DNA of 23,654 nucleotides from Clostridiales bacterium (GTDB lineage: Bacteria; Bacillota; Clostridia; Caldicoprobacterales; DTU083), in assembly GCA_012512335.1 (NCBI GenBank), contig JAAZEK010000356.1, forward strand, positions 1-23,654. Reading direction: 5' to 3'. How positions within the stretch are numbered: position 1 is the stretch's first letter; each line of letters starts with the position of its first letter. The notes beneath the pieces are model-generated. The model saw nothing but the letters and a program-made list of their open reading frames with translations. It did not search any database and was not told the origin of the DNA. Made by a program: the position numbers and the translations under genes. Below, one piece after another: positions 1 through 7,851 of the stretch.

Positions 1-2998
1 AGTCTTCTATAGCATTAACATTGACTACTCCCAGATCTGATATTCCTTTTTTCAAAGTTTGGATCTGTTGGTTGACATTTGTTATTGTCAAACTCTCATC
101 CTTCAAGGACATTGCAGTCTGCCAAGTAAGTTCATATTCTTCCCATATTTTATTCTGGTAATTTTCAAGCTCTACCTCATATCTTGAGCACTGTACTTCC
201 AGCTTATATTTTCTGTCTGTAATATCCGATGTGGTTTGGCTCCATTCTCGAAGTTCCTTTTCCATCTCCTTAAGGCGTTCTTCTAAGCTAGATCTCTTCT
301 TTTCGGTTTCTTCCATAGTAGATTTAAGCTCTGTAGCTCTACTTTCCATGCGAGCCAATTCCACTATTTCATCATCGATAGCTGTATTTATGTTTTCAAT
401 TTCCTTATCATTGGATTTTCGCTGTTCCTCTCTGGCTTTGATACCATCAAAATGCCTGCGCAAATCCTCCTGTATACGATTCCCCTGTTCCTTTAGGTTG
501 AGAATCTCCTGTTGCATAGCAGCTACTTTAACACGAATGTCGGTTTGCTCCTTGCTACATGCATCTCTAGCTGCTTGTTTTTCGCTTAAGAAGACCTCAG
601 ATTCTGCTGCCATCTCATTAATATCGGCATTCTTGCTCTCCAGATCCTGAAGTTCCTGATTGTTTTCGTTTATAGAAGCAGTTAAGGATTCCAGGTTTTC
701 TTTTATTTGTTCCCCTTCCACTCCCATAGTAGACAATTCTTTTTCAGCTTGATCTACCTGGTTACTTACACTATTAAGACTCTCTTCTCCCGAAGCTAGA
801 TTTTGCTCTAGCACTCGTAGAGTGGCTTCTATTTTTTCAAGCTTTTCTTTTTTGTCTCTATAGGCTATCAAATCTATCTGTCGACTAGATTCTGTTCTAG
901 CAAGAACTTCCTGTCGCTCGGCAATTTCATTCTGTAGCTCACCTATTTCTCTTTTACGCCCAAGTATACTTATACTTCTGGAAGCATTACTTCCCCCCGT
1001 CATAGAACCTCCAGGGTTAACCATATCTCCCTGCAATGTTACTATTCTAAATGAGTATGTAAAACGTTGAGCCATGCGAACAGCAGCGTCCATGTCATCT
1101 GCTATTACAACTCTACCTAAAAGGTTATCAAGTATACCTTGATACTTTGGGTCACAAGATACTTGCTCCGAAGCAATTCCCCTGCAGCCCTCCATATTAA
1201 TTACATCTCGTTCATTTAAAGATAGCTTTCTACCCTTTATAGATGAAACAGGAAGGAAAGTTGCACGTCCATAATTGTTTTTTCTAAGGAATGAAATCAA
1301 ATATTTTGCGTCTTCTTCATCCTCGGTTACAATATGCTGTAAGCTGGAACCTAGTACTATTTCAATCGCTGTTTCAAATTCTTCAGGTACATGAATTAGT
1401 GAAGCTACTACACCACAAACCTTGTCAGATATAGCTGGATTGGATTGGCAGGCAACGAGAATTTCCTTTACAGTTTTGTAAAAGCCGTCATATCCCTTTC
1501 TCATATCCTCTAATAATCGAAGACGAGAGCGTTTTCCTTCCAGAGCCTGCTTTTCCTTCTGAATTCCTTCTTCCTGAGTATAAAGAGCCTGTTTTTCTTC
1601 ACGAACCTTATCTGCCAAGGAAGTTCGTTGTGCTTTTTCAGCCTCCAACTGTCTTTTGGTTGACATAACTTTATTATGTAAACTTTTCTTTAGCTGTGAC
1701 AAGGATTCTCTTTCGTGTTCCTTGTCATCTGTCAATTCTTGAATTTTTTCCAGACGGGTTTTCCAACTGCTTTCCATAGTATGATAGCGTGTCAATTGGC
1801 TTTTACAGTCCGACATTCGCTGTAGCACATGGATAATATCTCCCTTGGTTTCATTAATTAGCTGTTGATGGTCGGAGATTTCTTTATTTAACTGGTTTAA
1901 GTTCTCTAATAAGAGCTCTGCTTTTACCTTTTCCTCTTCGTAGGCTTGACTCCTTTCCTTGAGTGTCACTCCAAGGACATTATGGTTTTCTTGAACTTCC
2001 TTGATATCCAGTTTTTTTCGTACAATTTCTTCTAGAAGACGGTTGTTGTCTCGCTCGAATTGTCGTATTCGCTCACGATTTAGGTTTTGTTCTCCCTTTA
2101 TCTTTTCAGCAGTATTTAGTAGCTTATATCTTTCATTACGGGCTTCATCTACTTTCCGCTGTAAATCGCTTAATCTCTCAGATAAGGAATCTCGATTGGA
2201 TTCCATTAAACCGGTTTGATTCTTTCGAGTTTCTACTTCCCCTTCCAACTGGGTAATCTGTCCCTTAAGCTCGTCTATTCTTTCATTATGACGACTATAC
2301 TGATAGAGGAATTGATTAATTTCATGGGTTTTCAATTGCTCCTTTAGCTGCAGGTATTCCTTTGCAGCGTGGGATTGCTCCTCCAAGGGCCCTAACTGCT
2401 GTTCCAATTCTGATAGAATGTCTTCCACCCGGATAAGGTTCTCTCTGATTTTTTCAAGCTTTTTCTCTGATTCGTCCCGTCTTGACTTATATTTTACAAT
2501 ACCTGCTGCTTCTTCAAATATGTATCTGCGGTCCTCTGATCGAGTGCTTAAAATCTCGTCAATACGACCTTGACCAATAATAGAATAACCTTCTTTTCCT
2601 ACCCCTGTGTCCATGAATAGCTCAACTATGTCTCTGAGACGGCAAGTGCTGCGATTTATGAAATATTCACTTTCACCTGAACGAAAGACTCGCCTGGTTA
2701 CGGTTACCTCTGAATACTCTAGCGGTAGAGCACCATCAAAATTATCCAATGTAAGGGAAACTTCAGCAAAACCCAGTGATTTTCTCACCTGAGTTCCGGA
2801 GAAAATAATGTCCTCCATTTTACTGCCACGTAAAGACTTGGCACTTTGCTCACCTAAAACCCAACGCACAGCGTCAGCAATGTTACTCTTACCACTGCCG
2901 TTGGGTCCAACGATAGCAGTAATTCCCTTATCAAACTTCATGTATATTCGGTCTGCAAAAGACTTGAATCCGTATATTTCTAATTTCTTTAAAAGCAA
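1..2998 (-). CDS. smc: Chromosome segregation protein SMC (3' end cut off by window edge)
   Basis: SMC is the ATPase that, with ScpA and ScpB, forms the bacterial condensin that compacts and segregates the chromosome. I translated the minus strand from 2998 and checked the frame at several points down to base 1: it stays open for 999 codons. The N-terminus reads MLLKKLEIYGFKSFADR, the family's standard start. Walker A, GPNGSGKS, is at residues 31-38. A long Glu/Lys/Gln-rich coiled coil spans about 165-515. The hinge domain is at about 520-665 and contains NPGGSMTGGS. The second coiled coil follows, and the sequence ends at LGVVNVNAIED, where the C-terminal head begins. About 190 residues, including the ABC signature and Walker B, lie outside the window. 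The start is TTG at 2998, which aligns exactly with homologues (MYLK...) and has AGGGG upstream. It begins 18 bp after the rnc stop, so the two are probably cotranscribed. Confidence 0.97.
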   Translation of the reverse strand, partial: MLLKKLEIYGFKSFADRIYMKFDKGITAIVGPNGSGKSNIADAVRWVLGEQSAKSLRGSKMEDIIFSGTQVRKSLGFAEVSLTLDNFDGALPLEYSEVTVTRRVFRSGESEYFINRSTCRLRDIVELFMDTGVGKEGYSIIGQGRIDEILSTRSEDRRYIFEEAAGIVKYKSRRDESEKKLEKIRENLIRVEDILSELEQQLGPLEEQSHAAKEYLQLKEQLKTHEINQFLYQYSRHNERIDELKGQITQLEGEVETRKNQTGLMESNRDSLSERLSDLQRKVDEARNERYKLLNTAEKIKGEQNLNRERIRQFERDNNRLLEEIVRKKLDIKEVQENHNVLGVTLKERSQAYEEEKVKAELLLENLNQLNKEISDHQQLINETKGDIIHVLQRMSDCKSQLTRYHTMESSWKTRLEKIQELTDDKEHERESLSQLKKSLHNKVMSTKRQLEAEKAQRTSLADKVREEKQALYTQEEGIQKEKQALEGKRSRLRLLEDMRKGYDGFYKTVKEILVACQSNPAISDKVCGVVASLIHVPEEFETAIEIVLGSSLQHIVTEDEEDAKYLISFLRKNNYGRATFLPVSSIKGRKLSLNERDVINMEGCRGIASEQVSCDPKYQGILDNLLGRVVIADDMDAAVRMAQRFTYSFRIVTLQGDMVNPGGSMTGGSNASRSISILGRKREIGELQNEIAERQEVLARTESSRQIDLIAYRDKKEKLEKIEATLRVLEQNLASGEESLNSVSNQVDQAEKELSTMGVEGEQIKENLESLTASINENNQELQDLESKNADINEMAAESEVFLSEKQAARDACSKEQTDIRVKVAAMQQEILNLKEQGNRIQEDLRRHFDGIKAREEQRKSNDKEIENINTAIDDEIVELARMESRATELKSTMEETEKKRSSLEERLKEMEKELREWSQTTSDITDRKYKLEVQCSRYEVELENYQNKIWEEYELTWQTAMSLKDESLTITNVNQQIQTLKKGISDLGVVNVNAIED

Positions 2999-3016
2999 GT
3001 TTCCGACACCCCTATT

Positions 3017-3709
3017 TTAAGCTAGCTCGTCCAATGCATTTTCAGCAGCTTGCTGCTCAGCTTCCTTTTTACTTTTCCCCTGTCCTATTCCCATGGGGAT
3101 CTCTCCATGATATACCACGGCTGTAAACCATTTGTTATGATCAGGGCCTTCTTCGTTAACAATTCGGTATGATATATCCATAGAAGAAGTGCTTTGAAGC
3201 AACTCTTGCAAGTCAGTCTTATAGTCTTTTGTGCCTGCTCCAGCTATAAACGCTTCGATAGCTGGTACCATTAGTTTTAACACAAATGTCTTAGTAGTTT
3301 CGAGGTTGCTATCAAGATATATAGCACCTATAACTGCTTCCATAGCATCGGCCAGAACTGAAGGTCGATTCTTTCCGCCAATATTTTCTTCGCCCTTACC
3401 CAAGCGTAAGAAATCACCTACTTTGATTTCCTTGGCTTTTTTTGCTAAAGACACCTCGGATACGACTCCAGCTCGTATTTTGCTAAGGTCCCCCTCTGGT
3501 AATTCTGAGTAAGTGCGATATAGATAGTCACTCACAGTTAGGCCAAGAACTGAGTCACCTAGGAATTCCATCCGTTCATTAAAGGGAATACTTTTTTTTA
3601 CTTCATTAGCATATGAGCTATGAGTAAGTGCGGTTTTGATGAAGGATGAGTCTTTAAACTCATAGCCTAGTATTTTATAAAACTGCTCTAATGACGGTAC
3701 TTGTGTCAT
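3017..3709 (-). CDS. rnc: Ribonuclease III
   Basis: This is the double-strand-specific endoribonuclease that processes rRNA precursors and structured mRNAs, acting as a dimer with Mg2+. The protein is 230 aa, normal for the family. The signature NERMEFLGDSVL is at 44-55, giving the acidic residues E45, E48 and D52. The second acidic pair, D121 and E124, lies in LADAMEAVIGAIYLD. The C-terminal third (about 160-228) is a double-stranded-RNA-binding domain ending in GQGKSKKEAEQQAAENAL. All catalytic residues are present. The ATG start has only a weak, distant purine stretch (AAGGATG) upstream. Gene order fab genes-rnc-smc matches Bacillus and many Clostridia, but here a 653-bp gap containing a strong hairpin separates rnc from fabF, so rnc probably has some independent expression. 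Confidence 0.97.
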   Translation of the reverse strand: MTQVPSLEQFYKILGYEFKDSSFIKTALTHSSYANEVKKSIPFNERMEFLGDSVLGLTVSDYLYRTYSELPEGDLSKIRAGVVSEVSLAKKAKEIKVGDFLRLGKGEENIGGKNRPSVLADAMEAVIGAIYLDSNLETTKTFVLKLMVPAIEAFIAGAGTKDYKTDLQELLQSTSSMDISYRIVNEEGPDHNKWFTAVVYHGEIPMGIGQGKSKKEAEQQAAENALDELA

Positions 3710-3834
3710 AGGTGAATCACATCCTTAAGTCGATTATTAGAAACTACTTAGCCTGTAGTACTTAAACATTCAATAAATCCTTCAATAGCGCTCTGGATGA
3801 CAATCAACAATTACGTTTGTTCTCTTGCAATACT

Positions 3835-3885
3835 ATCATTAATAATACCATCATTGATTATAATATCATTGATTATAATATCATA
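3835..3885. repeat. AT-rich 15-bp tandem repeats
   Basis: The unit ATCATTGATTATAAT occurs exactly twice in a row (3850-3864 and 3865-3879). A degenerate copy precedes it (3835-3849) and a partial copy, ATCATA, follows (3880-3885). The surroundings are also very AT-rich, up to about 3935. The repeat could be a slippage-prone tract or a protein-binding array; nothing in the sequence decides between these. Confidence 0.75.
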
Positions 3886-4001
3886 GATACTAGCAATTAT
3901 ATATTATTATAAATGATATACCATTTATTATCAATTGAGTTTAATCCAAAAAAGTTAAAGTTCACACCAAAATAATAAATCATATGGAAGAAGCCTTTGC
4001 C

Positions 4002-4127
4002 GGACCGATTATCAATCTTAGCGAATATCAGCAGAAAATGCGTTAAGCACCTTTCACTGTCTGAACCCAGTGAGTTTGGAAAGTGTAGTATTTTCAGCTG
4101 ATATGAGCTTTAGTTTGATTCGTGATG
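4002..4127. repeat. Long imperfect inverted repeat upstream of rnc
   Basis: The arms ATATCAGCAGAAAAT (4025-4039) and ATTTTCAGCTGATAT (4090-4104) are reverse complements with one mismatch in 15. Weaker complementarity continues outward to about 4002 and 4127 (GATTATCAATCTTAGC against GCTTTAGTTTGATTC). Inside, TCACTG (4054-4059) pairs with CAGTGA (4068-4073). As RNA this would form a long interrupted stem with a second hairpin on top. It could be the relic of a small palindromic mobile element or a structured leader of rnc. No transposase or flanking target duplication was found. Confidence 0.6.
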
Positions 4128-4210
4128 GCATCAGCGACTGGAATATATTTATTATTTTACTTACCATGAACAGTAACATCTTATTAACGATAACCGTCCA
4201 CCTGCTTATG

Positions 4211-4270
4211 CAAAAAGGCGTTTCCACTGCTGGCAATGTTACCATTGAAGCAAGTAAGGAAACGCCTTTT
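4211..4270 (-). terminator. Terminator-like hairpin after fabF, usable in both directions
   Basis: The 13-bp arms AAAAGGCGTTTCC (4213-4225) and GGAAACGCCTTTT (4258-4270) are perfectly complementary. Read leftward, as the fab operon is transcribed, the stem ends in GGAAACGCC followed by TTTTTG, a good intrinsic terminator. Read rightward it ends in four T. The 32-nt loop is itself structured: TGCT/AGCA and CAATG/CATTG pair around TTAC. It lies about 90 bp beyond the fabF stop and most likely ends the lipid operon, at least partially. Confidence 0.75.
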
Positions 4271-4362
4271 ATCATTGTTTTTAACTAGTGAATAAATATT
4301 TAAAGCTTTATAAGCTTAACGGATCATTCAATGCCATCTTAAATGTAGTGAAGAATTCCTAC

Positions 4363-5604
4363 TCATTCCTCGAATTTCTTAATTATAATGGTAGCATTTT
4401 GTCCACCAAATCCAAAGGAATTGGATAAAGCAGCGTCGATTTTACCATTACGCCCTGTGTTTGACACGTAATCCAAATCACATTCTGGGTCTTGAGTTAC
4501 ATAATTTATAGTAGGTGGTAAAAATTGATCTTCTATAGCCTTAACCATTATAATAGCTTCGATTCCACCAGCTGCGCCTAAAAGATGTCCAGTCATAGAC
4601 TTAGTGGAGCTGATAGGCATCTTATATGCATGTTCGCCAAAGACTGATTTGATACCAGCTGTTTCAAACTTGTCGTTATATGGAGTGGAGGTGCCATGGG
4701 CATTAATATAATCAATGCTCTCAGGTACCATATTAGCATCAGCTAACGCTTCTTTCATAGCTCGTGCACCGCCTTCTCCTTCTGGAGCAGGTGCTGTGAT
4801 ATGGTAGGCATCAGCTGATAAACCATAGCCAACTACCTCTGCTAGAATAGTTGCTCCTCGATTAACTGCATGTTCATAGCTTTCTAGCACCAAAATACCA
4901 GAGCCTTCTCCCATTACAAAGCCATCTCGATCTAAATCAAAGGGTCTGCAAGCTGTTTTGGGGTCGTCATTGCGGGTAGAAAGTGCTCTCATGGAGCAGA
5001 AACCTGCTAGAGCAAGCGGGGTAATTGGCGCTTCACTGCCACCTGTGATTATGACATCTGCATATCCGTGTTTTATGCTTCTATATGCTTCACCAATTGC
5101 ATTGGTAGCTGATGCGCATGCTGTAACGACCGTGGAGTTTGGGCCTTTTGCCCCATAAGCAATAGAGATCTGACCAGCTGCCATGTTACCAATCATCATT
5201 GGCACAAAGAAAGGACTTATTCTACCAGGGCCCTTTGAGAACAAAACATTTCCCTGATTTTCCATTGTTTCAATTCCACCAACACCAGAGCCGAAAATAA
5301 CACCGAAACGATCTGAGTTGATCTTTTCTTTGTCTAAATTAGCCTGATTCATTGCTATACTAGATGCCGCAAGAGCATATTGAGTATAACGATCCATGCG
5401 TTTGGCTTCCTTTTTATCCATGTAATCTACTGGATTAAAATCATTAACTTCTGCTGCAATTTTTGCACTAAAATCTTCAACATCAAAACGAGTAATGGTA
5501 TCGATGCCACAGGTTCCCATACGAATGTTATTCCAAAAGGATTCTATGGTATTTCCCAAAGGGGTAATGGCACCCATTCCAGTTACTACTACTCTTTTAT
5601 TCAT
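4363..5604 (-). CDS. fabF: Beta-ketoacyl-ACP synthase II
   Basis: FabF condenses malonyl-ACP with growing acyl-ACP in type II fatty acid synthesis. The sequence starts MNKRVVVTGMGAITPLG and is 413 aa, the normal length. The Cys-His-His triad is complete: C163 in VVTACASATNA, H303 in NAHGTSTPYND and H340 in SMTGHLLGAAGG. The gatekeeper loop FGFGGQN is near 398-403. The start is uncertain by one codon: ATG at 5604 lies 11 nt after GGAGG, whereas an in-frame TTG at 5607 lies 8 nt after it. I chose ATG because it matches homologues. It is the last gene of the fapR-plsX-fabHDG-acpP-fabF operon, 172 bp after acpP, with a hairpin in that gap. Confidence 0.97.
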   Translation of the reverse strand: MNKRVVVTGMGAITPLGNTIESFWNNIRMGTCGIDTITRFDVEDFSAKIAAEVNDFNPVDYMDKKEAKRMDRYTQYALAASSIAMNQANLDKEKINSDRFGVIFGSGVGGIETMENQGNVLFSKGPGRISPFFVPMMIGNMAAGQISIAYGAKGPNSTVVTACASATNAIGEAYRSIKHGYADVIITGGSEAPITPLALAGFCSMRALSTRNDDPKTACRPFDLDRDGFVMGEGSGILVLESYEHAVNRGATILAEVVGYGLSADAYHITAPAPEGEGGARAMKEALADANMVPESIDYINAHGTSTPYNDKFETAGIKSVFGEHAYKMPISSTKSMTGHLLGAAGGIEAIIMVKAIEDQFLPPTINYVTQDPECDLDYVSNTGRNGKIDAALSNSFGFGGQNATIIIKKFEE

Positions 5605-5740
5605 CAAAAAATAAACCTCCTGCCTGTTTTTAGGAGCCGTTCAAATTAGTTGTTATCTTTTTCCCTAATAATGTCTTTAATATAAAAATATATGATTGCT
5701 GTAATTAGATAAATAATATAATTACTATTGAGTATTTGAC

Positions 5741-5765
5741 CGGATTCCCCAAAACAGGGAATCCG
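5741..5765 (-). other. Hairpin between acpP and fabF
   Basis: CGGATTCCC (5741-5749) and GGGAATCCG (5757-5765) form a perfect 9-bp stem around a 7-nt loop, 14 bp beyond the acpP stop. No U-tract follows on the minus strand, so it does not look like a normal terminator. It may instead stabilise the 3' end of the acpP message or mark a processing site. Confidence 0.6.
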
Positions 5766-5779
5766 ATCGTAAAAAAATA

Positions 5780-6004
5780 TTAGGAATGCGACTTAACATA
5801 GTCAACTACATCGCCAACCTTGGCGATTTTTTCTGCTTCTTCATCAGGAATTTCCATATTAAATTCCTCCTCCAAAGCCATAATCAATTCTACAATATCC
5901 AAAGAGTCTGCCCCTAAATCTTCTACGAAAGAAGATTCCATTGTAATCTCACTAGCTTCTGCACCAAGTTGTTCTGCTATTATGTCTCTAACCTTTTCAA
6001 ACAT
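5780..6004 (-). CDS. acpP: Acyl carrier protein
   Basis: AcpP carries fatty acyl intermediates on a 4'-phosphopantetheine arm. The protein is 74 aa from the start chosen and strongly acidic, as usual. The attachment site is the serine in EDLGADSLDIVEL (S34). I chose ATG at 6004 (MFEKVRDIIAEQ) because GGAGG lies exactly 8 nt upstream; the longer frame begins with a GTG that is part of the ribosome-binding site itself. It lies between fabG and fabF, serves every enzyme of this operon, and its acyl chains are the PlsX substrate. Confidence 0.97.
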   Translation of the reverse strand: MFEKVRDIIAEQLGAEASEITMESSFVEDLGADSLDIVELIMALEEEFNMEIPDEEAEKIAKVGDVVDYVKSHS

Positions 6005-6068
6005 CCATTGCACCTCCTCTCAAAACTATTTAAAGTTTGCTTATAATATGAAGTTCTTACACATATTA

Positions 6069-6818
6069 TTACATATTCATTCCACCGTCAACGTTTATAA
6101 CCTGCCCTGTCAAATATTTACTTTCCTCTGAAGCTAGGAAGACTGCTAGATTGGCTACATCATCTGGTTTGCCATATTTCTTTAAAGGAACCACAGACAA
6201 GATGCCTTCTTTTTGCTGTTCAGTTAAAGCATCTGTCATATCAGTCTCTATAAAACCAGGGGCAATGACATTTACCAATATGTTTCTAGGAGCAAGCTCC
6301 TTGGCAACGGATTTGGAAAAGCCAATAATGCCTGCTTTAGAAGCAGCATAATTTGCTTGACCAGCATTTCCTGAAACGCCTACCACTGAGGATATATTTA
6401 TAATTCTGCCCCGACGTTTCTTCATCATGTACTTACTAGCTGATTTTGTTGTAAAAAACACACTTGATAAATTAGTATCCAGCACCTTAGTCCAATCTTC
6501 TTCCTTCATGCGGATGAGTAGACTGTCTCTGGCTACGCCAGCATTATTCACAAGTATATCCAAACCTCCAAGGCTTTTAATGGTCTCTTCAATAAGGGCC
6601 TCAGCTTCCTCCTGTTTGGAAATGTCAGCTTTAATGGCAACCGCCTGTCTTCCCATTTCTCGAATTAGCGATACTACTTCCTCTGCTTTTACCTTACTAC
6701 TAGAATAGTTGACAGCTACATCAGCTCCAAGTTCTGCAAGTTTAAGAGCGCAAGCCTTTCCAATTCCTCTTGAAGCTCCTGTTACCAAAGCAAATTTTCC
6801 AGCAAGTTTCATATCCAA
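6069..6818 (-). CDS. fabG: 3-oxoacyl-ACP reductase
   Basis: FabG performs the NADPH-dependent first reduction of each fatty acid cycle. It is a 249-aa short-chain dehydrogenase. The nucleotide-binding motif GASRGIG is at 14-20 and NNAG at 91-94. The catalytic serine S144 is in NISSVVG, followed by Y157 and K161 in QANYAASKAG, with the standard 13- and 4-residue spacing. The C-terminus TGQVINVDGGMNM is typical. The start is ambiguous: TTG at 6818 is 6 nt from GGGAG, while ATG at 6812 is 12 nt away. I took TTG for its spacing. With this start the gene begins one base after the fabD stop, so translation is likely coupled. Confidence 0.96.
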   Translation of the reverse strand: MDMKLAGKFALVTGASRGIGKACALKLAELGADVAVNYSSSKVKAEEVVSLIREMGRQAVAIKADISKQEEAEALIEETIKSLGGLDILVNNAGVARDSLLIRMKEEDWTKVLDTNLSSVFFTTKSASKYMMKKRRGRIINISSVVGVSGNAGQANYAASKAGIIGFSKSVAKELAPRNILVNVIAPGFIETDMTDALTEQQKEGILSVVPLKKYGKPDDVANLAVFLASEESKYLTGQVINVDGGMNM

Positions 6819-6819
6819 T

Positions 6820-7755
6820 TTACACTCCCTTAAGCAAACCTAAAACATTTTCCAAAGAAGCTAAATCTTCTACGTTATAGGTATTTACAGTATTATCAAT
6901 TTTCCTCAAAAACCCACTTAGAGCTTTTCCAGGTCCTAGCTCAAGAAAGGTGTCAACTCCTTGAGCGATCATATAACGAATACAATCTTCCCAGCGAACT
7001 GAATTACTGACTTGTTTAGCCAGCAGTTCTCGAATCTCTTCTACACAACCAGAGGGCTTTGCACTAACATTTGACACGACAGGAACTTGGGGTGTCTTTA
7101 TGCCTATGTTCTTTAATAATTCCGCAAGTGCGTCACCTGCAGGTTTTAGCAAGGGTGAATGGAAAGGGCCACTAACTGGGAGAGGCACTACTCGTTTAGC
7201 ACCGGCTTTTTTTGCAAGCTCTGAGGCTTTTTCTACTGCTGACCTATCGCCAGATAACACCAATTGACCAGGACAATTATAATTAGCTATGCTTACAGTA
7301 CCATGTTCTGATGCTTCCTCACAGCACAGTAGTAGCTTATCTTCTGCTAAGCCTAAAACTGCAGCCATAGCGCCTTTGCCTGAAGGCACAGCTTCATTCA
7401 TCAGCTGACCACGCTTTCGAACCAAAGGGAGAGCATCTTCATATGAAATGGAGTTTGCAGCTACCAGTGCACTGTACTCGCCAAGACTCAAGCCTGCAGT
7501 CATAGTAGGCATAATCCCTTCACTCATTAACAATTGAGATATGGCTGTACTTACCATGAGAATAGCTGGTTGAGTATTTTCAGTTTTCTTTATGTCTTCA
7601 TCATTACCATTGAAAACTAGGTTAACAAAGTTTTCAATGAGAATTTCATCAGTTTTATCAAAAATATTTTTTACTATATTAAAATTATCGTATAATTCCT
7701 TGCCCATACCAATGTATTGGGCCCCTTGTCCAGGGAAAATAAAAGCTATTTTCAT
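6820..7755 (-). CDS. fabD: Malonyl-CoA:ACP transacylase
   Basis: FabD moves malonyl groups from CoA to acyl carrier protein, supplying the two-carbon donor for FabH and FabF. The 311-aa protein starts MKIAFIFPGQGAQYIGMG. The nucleophile S90 is in GLSLGEYSAL, the conserved arginine is R115 (LVRKRGQLM), and the catalytic histidine H199 is in VSGPFHSPLL. The ribosome-binding site (GGTAGGT) is weaker than that of its neighbours. It lies between fabH and fabG. In many Clostridia fabK sits at the fabH-fabD junction, but here that gap is only 96 bp and non-coding. Confidence 0.97.
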   Translation of the reverse strand: MKIAFIFPGQGAQYIGMGKELYDNFNIVKNIFDKTDEILIENFVNLVFNGNDEDIKKTENTQPAILMVSTAISQLLMSEGIMPTMTAGLSLGEYSALVAANSISYEDALPLVRKRGQLMNEAVPSGKGAMAAVLGLAEDKLLLCCEEASEHGTVSIANYNCPGQLVLSGDRSAVEKASELAKKAGAKRVVPLPVSGPFHSPLLKPAGDALAELLKNIGIKTPQVPVVSNVSAKPSGCVEEIRELLAKQVSNSVRWEDCIRYMIAQGVDTFLELGPGKALSGFLRKIDNTVNTYNVEDLASLENVLGLLKGV

Positions 7756-7791
7756 ACAAGAACCTACCTTAACATCAAATTTCCTTAAATA

Positions 7792-7830
7792 CAGCTTAAT
7801 CAGCTTTTGTTCGGCTTAACCTAGCTTAAT
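7792..7830. repeat. Phased GCTTAA-type repeats in the fabH-fabD gap
   Basis: Four GCTT cores start at 7794, 7803, 7814 and 7824, about one DNA helix turn apart, within CAGCTTAAT, CAGCTTTTG, CGGCTTAAC and TAGCTTAAT. They lie in the 96-bp untranslated gap. The function is unknown; the copies may simply be a degenerate tandem duplication. Confidence 0.5.
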
Positions 7831-7851
7831 CTAGTTCACTCTATCTTAAAA

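Larger units (their letters stand above)
3710..4362. other. 653-bp intergenic region between fabF and rnc with repeats and hairpins, no convincing gene
   Basis: Three structural elements are visible and listed separately: AT-rich 15-bp direct repeats (3835-3885), an imperfect inverted repeat (about 4002-4127) and a terminator-like hairpin (4213-4270). Short open frames exist on both strands (for example 4054-4275 minus and 4070-4288 plus), but they run through the hairpin arms, lack ribosome-binding sites and resemble nothing I recognise. A 20-codon frame starting MEEAFAGPIINL at 3984-4046 also lacks a ribosome-binding site and may be a remnant. A weak candidate rnc promoter (TTGTTG, 17 bp, TATTGA) lies on the minus strand near 3790-3820; I do not call it. 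Confidence 0.6.

Noticed and set aside
231..650. 139-codon plus-strand open frame inside smc
   Set aside because: It is Ser/Leu/Arg-rich, antisense to the SMC coiled coil, has no ribosome-binding site, and the opposite frame is clearly SMC.
3786..3820. Possible rnc promoter TTGTTG-17-TATTGA on the minus strand
   Set aside because: The -10 match is poor and several equally weak alternatives lie nearby, so it is not listed as a feature.
3984..4046. 20-codon frame MEEAFAGPIINL...
   Set aside because: It looks protein-like but lacks a ribosome-binding site and any recognisable relative; at most a gene remnant.
4054..4275. 73-codon minus-strand and overlapping 72-codon plus-strand frames in the fabF-rnc gap
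   Set aside because: Both run through hairpin arms, have no ribosome-binding site and no recognisable family; the region is better explained as structured non-coding DNA.
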